Shown piece by piece: positions 55,304 to 63,170 of a stretch of DNA of 64,000 nucleotides. How positions within the stretch are numbered: the stretch's first letter is position 1; each line of letters starts with the position of its first letter. A model generated the notes under the pieces. The model searched no databases and was not told the origin of the DNA. It saw nothing but the letters and a program-made list of their open reading frames with translations. The translations under genes were made by a program, and so were the position numbers. Source of the DNA: Chryseobacterium taichungense (GTDB lineage: Bacteria; Bacteroidota; Bacteroidia; Flavobacteriales; Weeksellaceae). The stretch lies in NCBI RefSeq assembly GCF_900109935.1, contig NZ_FOBV01000001.1, forward strand, positions 558,001-622,000, in the 5' to 3' direction.

Positions 55304-55384
55304 TGGGGAGAGCAGGATTCGAACCTACGAAGCCGAAGCAACTGAGTTACAGTCAGTCCCATTTAGCCACTCTGGAATCTCCCC
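55304..55384 (-). tRNA. tRNA-Tyr (anticodon GTA), copy 2
   Basis: Base-for-base identical to the copy at 54876-54956. Confidence 0.96.
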
Positions 55385-55403
55385 AGATATTTTATATTAA
55401 TGG

Positions 55404-55477
55404 AGCCTCCAGAGGGATTCGAACCCACGACCCCGAGATTACAAATCACGTGCTCTGGCCAACTGAGCTATGGAGGC
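55404..55477 (-). tRNA. tRNA-Thr (anticodon TGT), copy 2
   Basis: Base-for-base identical to the copy at 54976-55049; first tRNA after the promoter. Confidence 0.96.
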
Positions 55478-55523
55478 ATTAATAAAAAAGAATTCAAAAG
55501 ATCACTGTTCCTTTTTGCGAGTG

Positions 55524-55554
55524 CAAATATAGAACGGATTTTTTGAATTCTCAA
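55524..55554 (-). promoter_or_regulatory. tRNA operon promoter
   Basis: On the minus strand TTG (55554-55552), 20-base spacer, TATATTTG (55531-55524), about 47 bases before the first tRNA. Full consensus. Confidence 0.72.
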
Positions 55555-55585
55555 ATTTTTTAATATCTTTTTTTAACTTTTTTTA

Positions 55586-55876
55586 TTATGCCAATTCTTT
55601 TTTCTTGATTAGTAGCTTTTTAGCCGTATCAACGCATAAGTCTAAGCTTTCTTCAAAAGTTGTAGTTGTCTTTTTTACCACGATATCGTCTCCTGGAACC
55701 GCTAAAATAATCTCGGCCGTTTTGTTTGCCTTGTCCGAGTTATTTTCCACTTTTAAAAATACTTTACAGTCCTGGATTTTATCATAAAAAGTATCCAGTT
55801 TGCTTACTTTTTTCTCGATGTGTGATTCTAGTGGTTCGTGTGGAGTTAAACCAATTGATTGTACTGTGATCTTCAT
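55586..55876 (-). CDS. hpf: Ribosome hibernation factor, HPF/RaiA family (short form)
   Basis: The 96-residue protein (MKITVQSIGLTPHEPLESHIEKKVSKLDTFYDKI) binds the 30S decoding site in stationary phase and protects or silences ribosomes. It is the short form without the dimerising C-terminal domain. Its ATG overlaps the xerC stop by four bases, so the two are coupled. Confidence 0.93.
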   Translation of the reverse strand: MKITVQSIGLTPHEPLESHIEKKVSKLDTFYDKIQDCKVFLKVENNSDKANKTAEIILAVPGDDIVVKKTTTTFEESLDLCVDTAKKLLIKKKELA

Positions 55877-56763
55877 AATTCGTCATTTTTTGAAGCTCTT
55901 GGGTGAGCCTGATTAAAAACTTTTTTCAATTGTTCGATATTGGCATTCGTGTAGACCTGAGTACTTGCAAGGCTGGAATGTCCCAATATTTTTTTTACTT
56001 TAGATATCTCTGCCCCATTATCCAAAACGTGTGTTGCAAAGCTGTGACGAAGGATGTGAGGACTTCTTTTTTCCTTTGTTGTTATAAGACTAAGGTACTT
56101 ATTAACCACCACATAAACAAATTTTTCGGTGAGTTTTTTACCTTTCTTATTGACAAAGAAGTATGATTTATATTCTGTTTGTGGAGTCCGTATTTTTACG
56201 TAACTTCTTAACAGCGCAGACAAATCTTCGGATATAGGAATCATTCTTTCTTTATTTCCTTTTCCGGTTATTTTTATTTCCTGTCCGGTAAGGTTTACAT
56301 TTTCAAAAGTCATACCACAAAGCTCGGCTTTACGTATTCCCGTTTGATAAAGAACTTCCAGAATGCATTTTTCAAGAATATCATGGACTTTGGTAAACAC
56401 CTGATCATTGAGGTTTTGCATTTCCTGTTCGGACATTGGAATCTGTTTTTCAGCGTAGAATTTTAATGAAGAAATATTTTCGGCGGGAGAGACTTCAATT
56501 TCGCCAATTTTTAAAAGAAAGAGGTAAAAGCTACGCAATGACGAAAGTTTCCGGTTAATACTTCTCTTAGAAATATTATTTTCACTCAGTTCAACAATGA
56601 AATTCCGGATGATCTTCTTGTCGGCTTTGGTAAGATCTTCAGAAGATTCTGTCTTAAGATAAAAAAGGCGGAAATCTTCAAGGTCTTTCTTGTAGCTTGT
56701 GATTGTATGAGGCGAATACCTCTTTTCGAGTTCTAAATATTCTAAGAATTTATCCAACATCAT
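55873..56763 (-). CDS. xerC: Tyrosine recombinase XerC/D
   Basis: The 296-residue recombinase resolves chromosome dimers. The N-terminal SAM-like core-binding domain is at 1-95. The catalytic residues are R144 (TGIRKAEL), K168, H236/R239 (HILRHSFATH), H262 (LGHSS) and nucleophile Y271 (STQVYTN). The conserved Bacteroidota order rpsU-xerC-hpf-tRNAs-tuf marks it as a housekeeping Xer rather than an element integrase. A second ATG one codon in is equally possible as start. Confidence 0.93.
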   Translation of the reverse strand: MMLDKFLEYLELEKRYSPHTITSYKKDLEDFRLFYLKTESSEDLTKADKKIIRNFIVELSENNISKRSINRKLSSLRSFYLFLLKIGEIEVSPAENISSLKFYAEKQIPMSEQEMQNLNDQVFTKVHDILEKCILEVLYQTGIRKAELCGMTFENVNLTGQEIKITGKGNKERMIPISEDLSALLRSYVKIRTPQTEYKSYFFVNKKGKKLTEKFVYVVVNKYLSLITTKEKRSPHILRHSFATHVLDNGAEISKVKKILGHSSLASTQVYTNANIEQLKKVFNQAHPRASKNDEL

Positions 56764-56781
56764 TAAAAGTATAAAAACAAA

Positions 56782-56819
56782 AATTCACTCTTCAAATATA
56801 ACTATTTAAAGAGTGAATT
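56782..56819 (-). terminator. Terminator after rpsU
   Basis: AATTCACTCTT pairs with AAGAGTGAATT across a 16-base loop. The loop contains TATATTTG (56800-56793), which could be the -7 element of the xerC-hpf unit. Confidence 0.6.
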
Positions 56820-56841
56820 CGTATGCGAGTTAAGAAAATTC

Positions 56842-57039
56842 TTAAGCCTGCTCTTCTTTGCTAAGTGCTCTTTGTTTGTGAGCAGCTTTCAATCTAGCTT
56901 GTCTTAACGTTACAGAAGGCTTGATAAACTGTTGTCTAGCTCTTAATTGACGAACTGTTCCTGTTTTATCAAATTTTCTTTTATATTTTTTTAATGCTCT
57001 GTCGATGGATTCACCATCTTTAACTGGAATTATTAACAT
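56842..57039 (-). CDS. rpsU: 30S ribosomal protein S21
   Basis: The 65-residue S21 (MLIIPVKDGESIDRALKKYKRKFDKTG, then VRQLRARQQFIKPS) lies near the anti-Shine-Dalgarno region of 16S rRNA. In Bacteroidota it forms part of the pocket that hides that sequence. Basic and full length. It has a consensus promoter (57063-57092). Confidence 0.96.
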   Translation of the reverse strand: MLIIPVKDGESIDRALKKYKRKFDKTGTVRQLRARQQFIKPSVTLRQARLKAAHKQRALSKEEQA

Positions 57040-57062
57040 ATTTTACATCTCATTTTGGATTG

Positions 57063-57092
57063 CAAAAGTATGATTTTTTTATTTACCTGCAA
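57063..57092 (-). promoter_or_regulatory. rpsU promoter
   Basis: On the minus strand TTG (57092-57090), 19-base spacer, TACTTTTG (57070-57063), 24 bases before the rpsU start. Confidence 0.7.
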
Positions 57093-57182
57093 AATAATCA
57101 TGATAAAATAGTTAAAAATTCTAATTATTAATCTAACATCTAAATTAATGATTACCACCCTAGCCCTGATTGAAACGACATC

Positions 57183-57227
57183 CTTTTGGGTTGCGGGCGA
57201 AGCGAAGCGGAGCCTGTAACCCAAAAG
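57183..57227. repeat. GC-rich hairpin between rpsU and ssrA
   Basis: CTTTTGGGTTGCGGGC pairs with GCCTGTAACCCAAAAG with two mismatches; the loop contains GAAGCGAAGCGGA. It lies between divergent genes, so a terminator is not expected; it resembles a mobile palindromic repeat. Confidence 0.5.
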
Positions 57228-57317
57228 ATACAGTACTTCGGCAGGCTCAGCATAAATTCCAAGCGGGATAAAGCTTCTAATAAAAATAAAAGTGTTATCT
57301 TTGCATACTACATTCAT

Positions 57318-57716
57318 GGGGTTGACTGGTTTCGACAGCAAGATCAATGGGTAAGTAAGCATGCAGAGAACCGTAGCGCGATCTCTATAATCCCTTGCTA
57401 CAGAATTTTAACTGGCAACGAAGAGTTCGCTCTTGCAGCTTAATATCGAAGTATAGTAGATCAAGCGTTTTCCCGAAGATGTTAGTAGGGAAGCAAGATA
57501 TTCCACAAATGCTCTGTTCTGCGGCGTTTGATCCTTGGATATAGGAATGCAGAAATAAGGCTTTAGACGCTTCGGCTAAAGCTCGAAAATTTTAGAAGAT
57601 AAGCTGAATGTTGGGTGTCTGCTCTCTGCGTTCAGTCGAAAATCAATAGCAGAATAAGCATGTAGAAAGCTTATGTATTGCTTGTTTGGACGAGGGTTCG
57701 AATCCCTCCAACTCCA
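57318..57716 (+). ncRNA. ssrA: Transfer-messenger RNA
   Basis: The 5' end GGGGTTGACTGGTTTCGACA and the 3' end GGGTTCGAATCCCTCCAACTCCA form the tRNA-like half (acceptor GGGGTTG/CAACTCC). The tag reading frame at 57414-57440 encodes GNEEFALAA, followed by TAA at 57441-57443. The RNA tags proteins from stalled ribosomes for degradation. TATCTTTG (57296-57303) is its likely -7 element. The 3' end of ssrA is a common integration site, and accessory genes begin right behind it. Confidence 0.96.
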
Positions 57717-57752
57717 CTGGAATGAAAGGTTATGAAACCTTTTGACTACTAA

Positions 57753-57783
57753 AAACCCTTTATATCAAAGATATAGAGGGTTT
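57753..57783 (+). terminator. ssrA terminator
   Basis: AAACCCT-T-TATATC, AAA loop, GATATA-G-AGGGTTT, followed by T-rich sequence, about 36 bases after the tmRNA. Confidence 0.75.
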
Positions 57784-57828
57784 ATTATTGATATATTTTG
57801 TTTTATTAGATCTCTTCAAATATCAGTT

Positions 57829-57852
57829 TGGTGGTAACAATGGTGGTAACAA
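57829..57852. repeat. Tandem 12-mer behind ssrA
   Basis: TGGTGGTAACAA occurs twice back to back (57829-57840, 57841-57852) just before the first island gene. It may be a protein-binding site connected with integration at ssrA; that is inference. Confidence 0.45.
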
Positions 57853-57859
57853 ATCTTTT

Positions 57860-59590
57860 TTATTGTAGAAACCATATTTTCTTACCATGTTCAAACAGAT
57901 CATCACATCTTTCTTGAATTCGTTCTTCATTCCACACATCATATTCTAAATATGGTGCTAAGGTTTCGATACCACCCGAATAATGTAATAATCCTTTATT
58001 TTTTGAATTTCCTTTCCTCTTAACAGACCATTGGGCTTCGCGAATAGAAGCATTTAAACTCTGAGTGATGATTGCTAAATTTCCAATTGTTTTAAGTTTA
58101 AAATTTCTGAAATCACGATCATCCTTATTTTTTAATTTATCCCATTTATTATCCCATTTTTTTGGCATTAAATGCTCTAAACTATATTTATTCATTCCTA
58201 ATAACTTTGTTGAATGTTTAGATTTATTCCTAATTTTAGATTCAATCATGTAGATAATACCGGCAGCCTGATAATTTATTAAAATCGATTCATTAAAACC
58301 TTTGGACAAATCTTCATCAGATGGAATATAATTAATCTTATTGTCGTTTTCACTAAGTATACTCTTTAAGTTATCCTTGCTTAATATTTCATTATTTATC
58401 AATCGATCTGTAAACAATTGATTGTAATTTTTTGTGGTAGCCTTGACAATCATTCTTCTCATAATATAACTTTCCAAAAACTGAAATAATTCATTTTTTT
58501 GAATTTCGTTATCTACATTCTTAAGAACATAGAGAACATAAGGAATAAGTGTTGACTGTTCTAGCCCAAATATAATAGCATTGATTCTTTCAATACCATA
58601 CGTATCGGACAACTCTGAATTTATGATTTCCGGTTCAAAATTATCCTTAAAAATTAAAGCATATTCTTTAATCTCTTTAACAACTTCATCTTTGTTTAGA
58701 TGGTATTCTTTTATAAATCTTTTATAGGATTCAAATAAATTTTCAACCTTTGAAAACTCTATTTTATCGTGAGTATTAACTTTGTATTTTTTTTCTTGAA
58801 TCTTAATTTGTAGAAAAGAGTAAAAAAATAAATCAATTACTGTTCTTCTAATCCTACCAGCTGTTATTTCTCTATCCCAATAAGTGTAGGTATCATCATC
58901 TTGTTCGAACACATCTCTCCAAAATAGATTGTATTTATCAATTTCAGTACGATCAAAAAAGTAATTTTTAAGTAATTCAGCAGTAGTTAGCTTTACTCCT
59001 AAAGAGTTTATTGTATCAAATATTTGCTGTTCATCTTCACCGAGATTAAGGTCAATCCCAACAAATAATATATTATCAATAATGTCAAAGAAATTTAGTT
59101 TTTCCAAAACATTATCCGTTTGAATATTTTCCACAAAATATTTATACGCTTTTAAGATCTGATCATTATCGGAAACACCTGTAAATTCCTTTAATTCTTT
59201 TAAATCAACAACTGAGTTAAAAGAACTGACATCATTATGATTGTGAAGTAATATTATTTGCTTGTCTCTTTGTTTTTTAAAGGTTTCCGTAAAATCACTA
59301 TCAGAGTCTGTTAGCAAGCACAGAACTTTCATGAAAATGTTAAGTGTTGTAAGTCTTTGCTGTCCATCAATTACTGTCAATCTGGAATCTCGGTCTGATG
59401 TAGTTTCTTGCTGTTTTAAAATTACGGAACCTAAGAAATAAATTTTCTTTGTTTCGGAGACCATCACCATATCTTCTAAAAACCGTTTCCATTGTTGTTC
59501 TTGCCAAACATACGATCGTTGGAAGAAAGGTATTTCCAAATTACGACCTCTATTAAAAATCTCACGTACTGAGCGTTTTCCTGCTTCCAT
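57860..59590 (-). CDS. GmrSD-type DUF262/DUF1524 protein
   Basis: The 576-residue protein begins with a DUF262 domain: IPFFQRSYVW at 20-29 and VIDGQQRLTTL with DGQQR at 75-79, a ParB-like nucleotide-binding fold. It ends with a DUF1524 HNH-like nuclease motif LEHLMPKKW near residue 471 (H473). Such fused proteins are type IV, modification-dependent restriction enzymes that cut glucosylated or otherwise modified phage DNA. It is the last gene of the minus-strand run next to ssrA and fits the defence setting. Confidence 0.87.
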   Translation of the reverse strand: MEAGKRSVREIFNRGRNLEIPFFQRSYVWQEQQWKRFLEDMVMVSETKKIYFLGSVILKQQETTSDRDSRLTVIDGQQRLTTLNIFMKVLCLLTDSDSDFTETFKKQRDKQIILLHNHNDVSSFNSVVDLKELKEFTGVSDNDQILKAYKYFVENIQTDNVLEKLNFFDIIDNILFVGIDLNLGEDEQQIFDTINSLGVKLTTAELLKNYFFDRTEIDKYNLFWRDVFEQDDDTYTYWDREITAGRIRRTVIDLFFYSFLQIKIQEKKYKVNTHDKIEFSKVENLFESYKRFIKEYHLNKDEVVKEIKEYALIFKDNFEPEIINSELSDTYGIERINAIIFGLEQSTLIPYVLYVLKNVDNEIQKNELFQFLESYIMRRMIVKATTKNYNQLFTDRLINNEILSKDNLKSILSENDNKINYIPSDEDLSKGFNESILINYQAAGIIYMIESKIRNKSKHSTKLLGMNKYSLEHLMPKKWDNKWDKLKNKDDRDFRNFKLKTIGNLAIITQSLNASIREAQWSVKRKGNSKNKGLLHYSGGIETLAPYLEYDVWNEERIQERCDDLFEHGKKIWFLQ

Positions 59591-59594
59591 GGTA

Positions 59595-60142
59595 TTATTT
59601 TATATTTAAATTTAAACTCATTTTTAATCCCTTACCTATATATTGATTCACTTCCGAGATTTTCGATAAAAATCCAAAATCTTCAACTTGGGTGATTTTC
59701 TGTTTATTTAGACCGGATATTTTAGAAAATTCTGATTTTGAAATATTTTTCTTCTGTCTTAATTGTTTTAATTTTAAACCAAATTTGAAAGTTTCATATT
59801 CATGATCAAACATTGACTGATCAAGATTTAATTCCGTTAAAAATTGATCCTTTAAAACATTCCATTTTTCTCTCATACTATCATCTGGAACACTTAAAAG
59901 ATTTCCATCAGCGAGATAAGCATACAGTAAATTATAATTTTTGTAATATGAAGTACGTATAACTTTTTCAAATGCATATGTTGATAGTTAGGATATACCC
60001 CAAAGTTTGTATTATAATCGAAATCATCAAAAATTGTAAGTTCTGCTTCAATCATAAATAACATTCTCTTTTGTTTATTATGATCCAAATTTTTGAGATA
60101 ATCTATAAATTCATTTATTGAGAATTCTAAATTTAAATTCAT
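59595..60142 (-). pseudogene. HTH-domain protein interrupted by a frameshift
   Basis: Two frames together make one protein of about 182 residues. The first (from ATG 60142) reads MNLNLEFSINEFIDYLKNLDHNK ... PNYQHMH and then degenerates. Near 59970 the other frame takes over as FEKVIRTSYYKNYNLLYAYLADGN and leads without a stop or start into MREKWNVLKDQ ... with a Cro/C1-type HTH (LKQLRQKKNISKSEFSKISGLNKQKITQVE). One base missing in a T-run explains it. The part from 59876 could still be made as a 93-residue HTH protein. It may be a regulator or antitoxin-like protein of the island. Confidence 0.6.
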
Positions 60143-60159
60143 ATCAATTAACTGCTTTA

Positions 60160-63156
60160 TTATACTTGATTATAAACATCATCCATCGTATGTGCAACAA
60201 TCATCCTGCTACCAATTGCCTTAAAATGTTCCTTACCGCATTTAATTTTTCCGTTCTCGATTGGCTTTAATCCTTGGTCAAAAATTGTCCCTTTAGATTC
60301 TGTTACAAAATACAGTTTCTCTCCATCGCCATTGTTGTATAAAATTGCCCAATCGGGATTGTAATTGCCTAATGGTGTCGCAATCTTGAACCAACCCGGT
60401 AACTTGGTGTATAAACTTACATTTTCGCTACCTTCAAATTCTCTAGCGAGATTTAATTCAACATCGGAGTCGCATAAAGTATAATCAAATACTGATTTAG
60501 AGGCTTCAACCATATATTTACTCAAATAACCAATTGCATCGGTTTCTTCTAATTCTTTTTGCTCGTAATAATCGTGATCACCAATTTTTTGGTATTTAAT
60601 ACCGTCAACAATAAATAATCTTTTTTGAATATTAATAACATCGATACACTTTTCGATAAAAGCTTGTGGATTGGTCTTAAAATACTTTAAAACCCTTGCT
60701 TCCAATCCTTTTAAGATAAGCACAATTGTTTTTCTTGTAAGATCAGTTTCATTTTGAAGATAAGTTATAATGTCCGGTAAATTTCTTACTTTAACCTCCA
60801 AATTTTCAACATAAGTTTTCAATTCACCATCCGTCTCAATTCCACCTTTTCCAACAGCAAGTCTACCTTTTACAAACTCTATTTTTGCCTGCTGGTTTAA
60901 AACGTTGTTATTTATCGTCTTAATACAGTTCTCAATTAACTTTTCAGAATCAAATTCCACCTGATAAACTGTTTTGTACTTAATCGTATCCCAAAGTTTT
61001 TTGAAGTCTTCCGATAAAAAAACTTCTTTGTTTATTTTAATTTCTCTTTTATTGTTATTATCTTTTATTTCTAGAGAGCCTGCAACCTGTTTTAAGATGT
61101 TATAAATTTGTTTTGAGACGGTTTCGCTAAATTCCTGACCCAAGTCAATGGTTCCCTCTTTTAAGTGGATTTTTAGGGAGTCCTGAATCTTACCTTTTTT
61201 GTCAATATACCCTAATTCAATAAATGTTTGATAAATTTGAGAAGATGCTTCCTGTCCCAAATAAACTAGTTCATCATTCTCATCAACGGAAGCCACTACT
61301 GTATTAAATGATTCTATAGCAAGATGACCAAATGTTATTCCCGTATCTTCAGTTAGTTCTTTTTGATATCCTTCCACAAAATCTTTAAAACTTTCGTTTA
61401 CCACCGTTGTTAAGATGTTAACATTTTCATCGTAAACACGATTTCCGGTTTGGTCAACAGAAATTCTCAGTCCACGACCTATTTCCTGCCTTCTTTTGAT
61501 TTCTGAGGCACCCATTTCTTTTAATAAACAAATCTGAAAAACGTTTGGATTATCCCAACCTTCTCGTAATGCAGTGTGTGAGAAAATAAAACGTACAGGT
61601 GAGTCAAAACTGAGTAGTTTTTCTTTTTCTGTCATAATCAAATGATAAGTGTCTTCATCTGCTTTTACAGAACCGGAAGTATCTTTAAAGGCCTCAAATT
61701 TATCTTTTGAGTTAGATTTTTTTGATCTCTTATCGGTAGAGAAATAGCCTTTGTGGACATCAGAAACATTGACTTCTAAATCTTGTACTTCTTTAAAAAG
61801 AGACAATTTATACTTAGGTGACTGAATGATTCTATTATACTCTTCTTCAAAAATTTGAGCATATTCCCCATTTAAGATATTACCCTCTTCATCATATCCT
61901 CTGTATCTTGCGACCTTATCAATGAAAAATAAACTCAGAACTTTTATTCCTTTCGGATTAAGTTTTACTTCTTTGTCGAGATGTTCCTGTATAGTTTTAG
62001 CAATCAACTTTCTCTTGATATCAGTATCATTTACACCACCTAATGTTTGACCGGATTGTAAAAACTGTCCATTAGAAAATTCAATAAACTCAGGATCTGT
62101 ACTGATTTCACTCACATTAAATCCGTAATATTGATCTAACTTGGTAATTTGATACAAGTCATCACCTAACTTCACTTCTTTAGGTGATCTTGTTACTTTT
62201 CCGTTTTTTCCTTTGATATCAAGATTCAGTTTAACTTTAAACCCATTTTTATTGGATATGCTTAAGACCTGTATGAAAGCCCCGTCGCTCACTTCATCTT
62301 TTGTAGTAACTGATGCTACTTCGATTTTTTTGACTTTTCCATCATTATAAGCATCAATAGCATCAAATTTATAGAGGAGATTTACTTTGTCTTTATGAGT
62401 AGCTGAAAATCTGTAAATAGCTATTGGATTCAGATTCTTAATAGATTGAATCTGTAACTTTGAACTCATCGTGCTTTGAGGTTCATCTACAATAACTATT
62501 GGATTGGTATCTTGAAGTAGACTGATTGGTTTTGCTCCTAACTTGTCATTATATTCCAACATAATACGTTTAGAACCTTTTGCGGTATCTACATCTTGAG
62601 AAAACGCCTGAACGTTGATCACCATTATTCTGATCTGGTCTGATGTTGCGAAGTCTCTTACTTGACTTAGATTGGAACTGTCATAAATAAAATATTTATA
62701 CGGTGTATTTTCAAATACTTTCTTAAAATGATCATCTGTCAATTCCAATGATTTATTAATCCCCTCACGAATAGAAACTGATGGTACGACAATAATGAAC
62801 TTCTTAAAACCGTATTTACGGTTCATTTCCATTATTGAACGAGTAAAAACGTAGGTTTTTCCTGTACCGGTTTCCATCTCAATGGAGAACTGAAGATCAT
62901 TTCTGTCAATTTTATTGGGATCAGAAATTCGCAAACCATTTTTCATTTGGATGGCTTGAACGTTTTCAACGATTTGTTTTGGTAAAAGATTTATCTTATT
63001 AGCGTAACCCAAATCGGCTTCGTAATCAATGGTTTGATCTTTTGGAGCTAAAACAGTAAAATTAGATTGTAATTTCTCTTGACCTTTAAATACATCAACA
63101 ACAGCTTCTATGGCATCTTGCTGATAACTAAGGTTACCTTCAAATTGTATTTTCAT
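60160..63156 (-). CDS. res: Type III restriction enzyme, Res subunit
   Basis: The 998-residue protein is a superfamily 2 helicase/translocase with a nuclease end. Walker A ETGTGKT is at 95-101, the DEAD-like box DEPQ at 224-227, a late helicase motif HTALREGWDNPNV and motif VI EIKRRQEIGRGLRI follow, and the C-terminal PD-(D/E)xK nuclease is NPDWAILY ... VTESKG (D935, E953, K955). Res needs a Mod methyltransferase for target recognition; none is in the window, so it probably lies beyond base 64000. Neighbouring genes are defence-related. Confidence 0.92.
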   Translation of the reverse strand: MKIQFEGNLSYQQDAIEAVVDVFKGQEKLQSNFTVLAPKDQTIDYEADLGYANKINLLPKQIVENVQAIQMKNGLRISDPNKIDRNDLQFSIEMETGTGKTYVFTRSIMEMNRKYGFKKFIIVVPSVSIREGINKSLELTDDHFKKVFENTPYKYFIYDSSNLSQVRDFATSDQIRIMVINVQAFSQDVDTAKGSKRIMLEYNDKLGAKPISLLQDTNPIVIVDEPQSTMSSKLQIQSIKNLNPIAIYRFSATHKDKVNLLYKFDAIDAYNDGKVKKIEVASVTTKDEVSDGAFIQVLSISNKNGFKVKLNLDIKGKNGKVTRSPKEVKLGDDLYQITKLDQYYGFNVSEISTDPEFIEFSNGQFLQSGQTLGGVNDTDIKRKLIAKTIQEHLDKEVKLNPKGIKVLSLFFIDKVARYRGYDEEGNILNGEYAQIFEEEYNRIIQSPKYKLSLFKEVQDLEVNVSDVHKGYFSTDKRSKKSNSKDKFEAFKDTSGSVKADEDTYHLIMTEKEKLLSFDSPVRFIFSHTALREGWDNPNVFQICLLKEMGASEIKRRQEIGRGLRISVDQTGNRVYDENVNILTTVVNESFKDFVEGYQKELTEDTGITFGHLAIESFNTVVASVDENDELVYLGQEASSQIYQTFIELGYIDKKGKIQDSLKIHLKEGTIDLGQEFSETVSKQIYNILKQVAGSLEIKDNNNKREIKINKEVFLSEDFKKLWDTIKYKTVYQVEFDSEKLIENCIKTINNNVLNQQAKIEFVKGRLAVGKGGIETDGELKTYVENLEVKVRNLPDIITYLQNETDLTRKTIVLILKGLEARVLKYFKTNPQAFIEKCIDVINIQKRLFIVDGIKYQKIGDHDYYEQKELEETDAIGYLSKYMVEASKSVFDYTLCDSDVELNLAREFEGSENVSLYTKLPGWFKIATPLGNYNPDWAILYNNGDGEKLYFVTESKGTIFDQGLKPIENGKIKCGKEHFKAIGSRMIVAHTMDDVYNQV

Positions 63157-63170
63157 TTTGTTGTTGAATA

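Larger units (their letters stand above)
55143..55480 (-). repeat. Tandem duplication unit 2: Gly-Tyr-Thr tRNAs
   Basis: Identical to 54715-55052. This is the promoter-proximal copy. Confidence 0.95.

Noticed and set aside
55873..56763. XerC-like gene as the integrase of the ssrA island
   Set aside because: It lies on the other side of ssrA, in the conserved rpsU-xerC-hpf order, and so is the housekeeping recombinase.
57186..57443. Plus-strand protein of 85 residues
   Set aside because: It reads through a hairpin and the 5' half of tmRNA and ends with the tmRNA tag; only the last nine codons are translated, as a tag.
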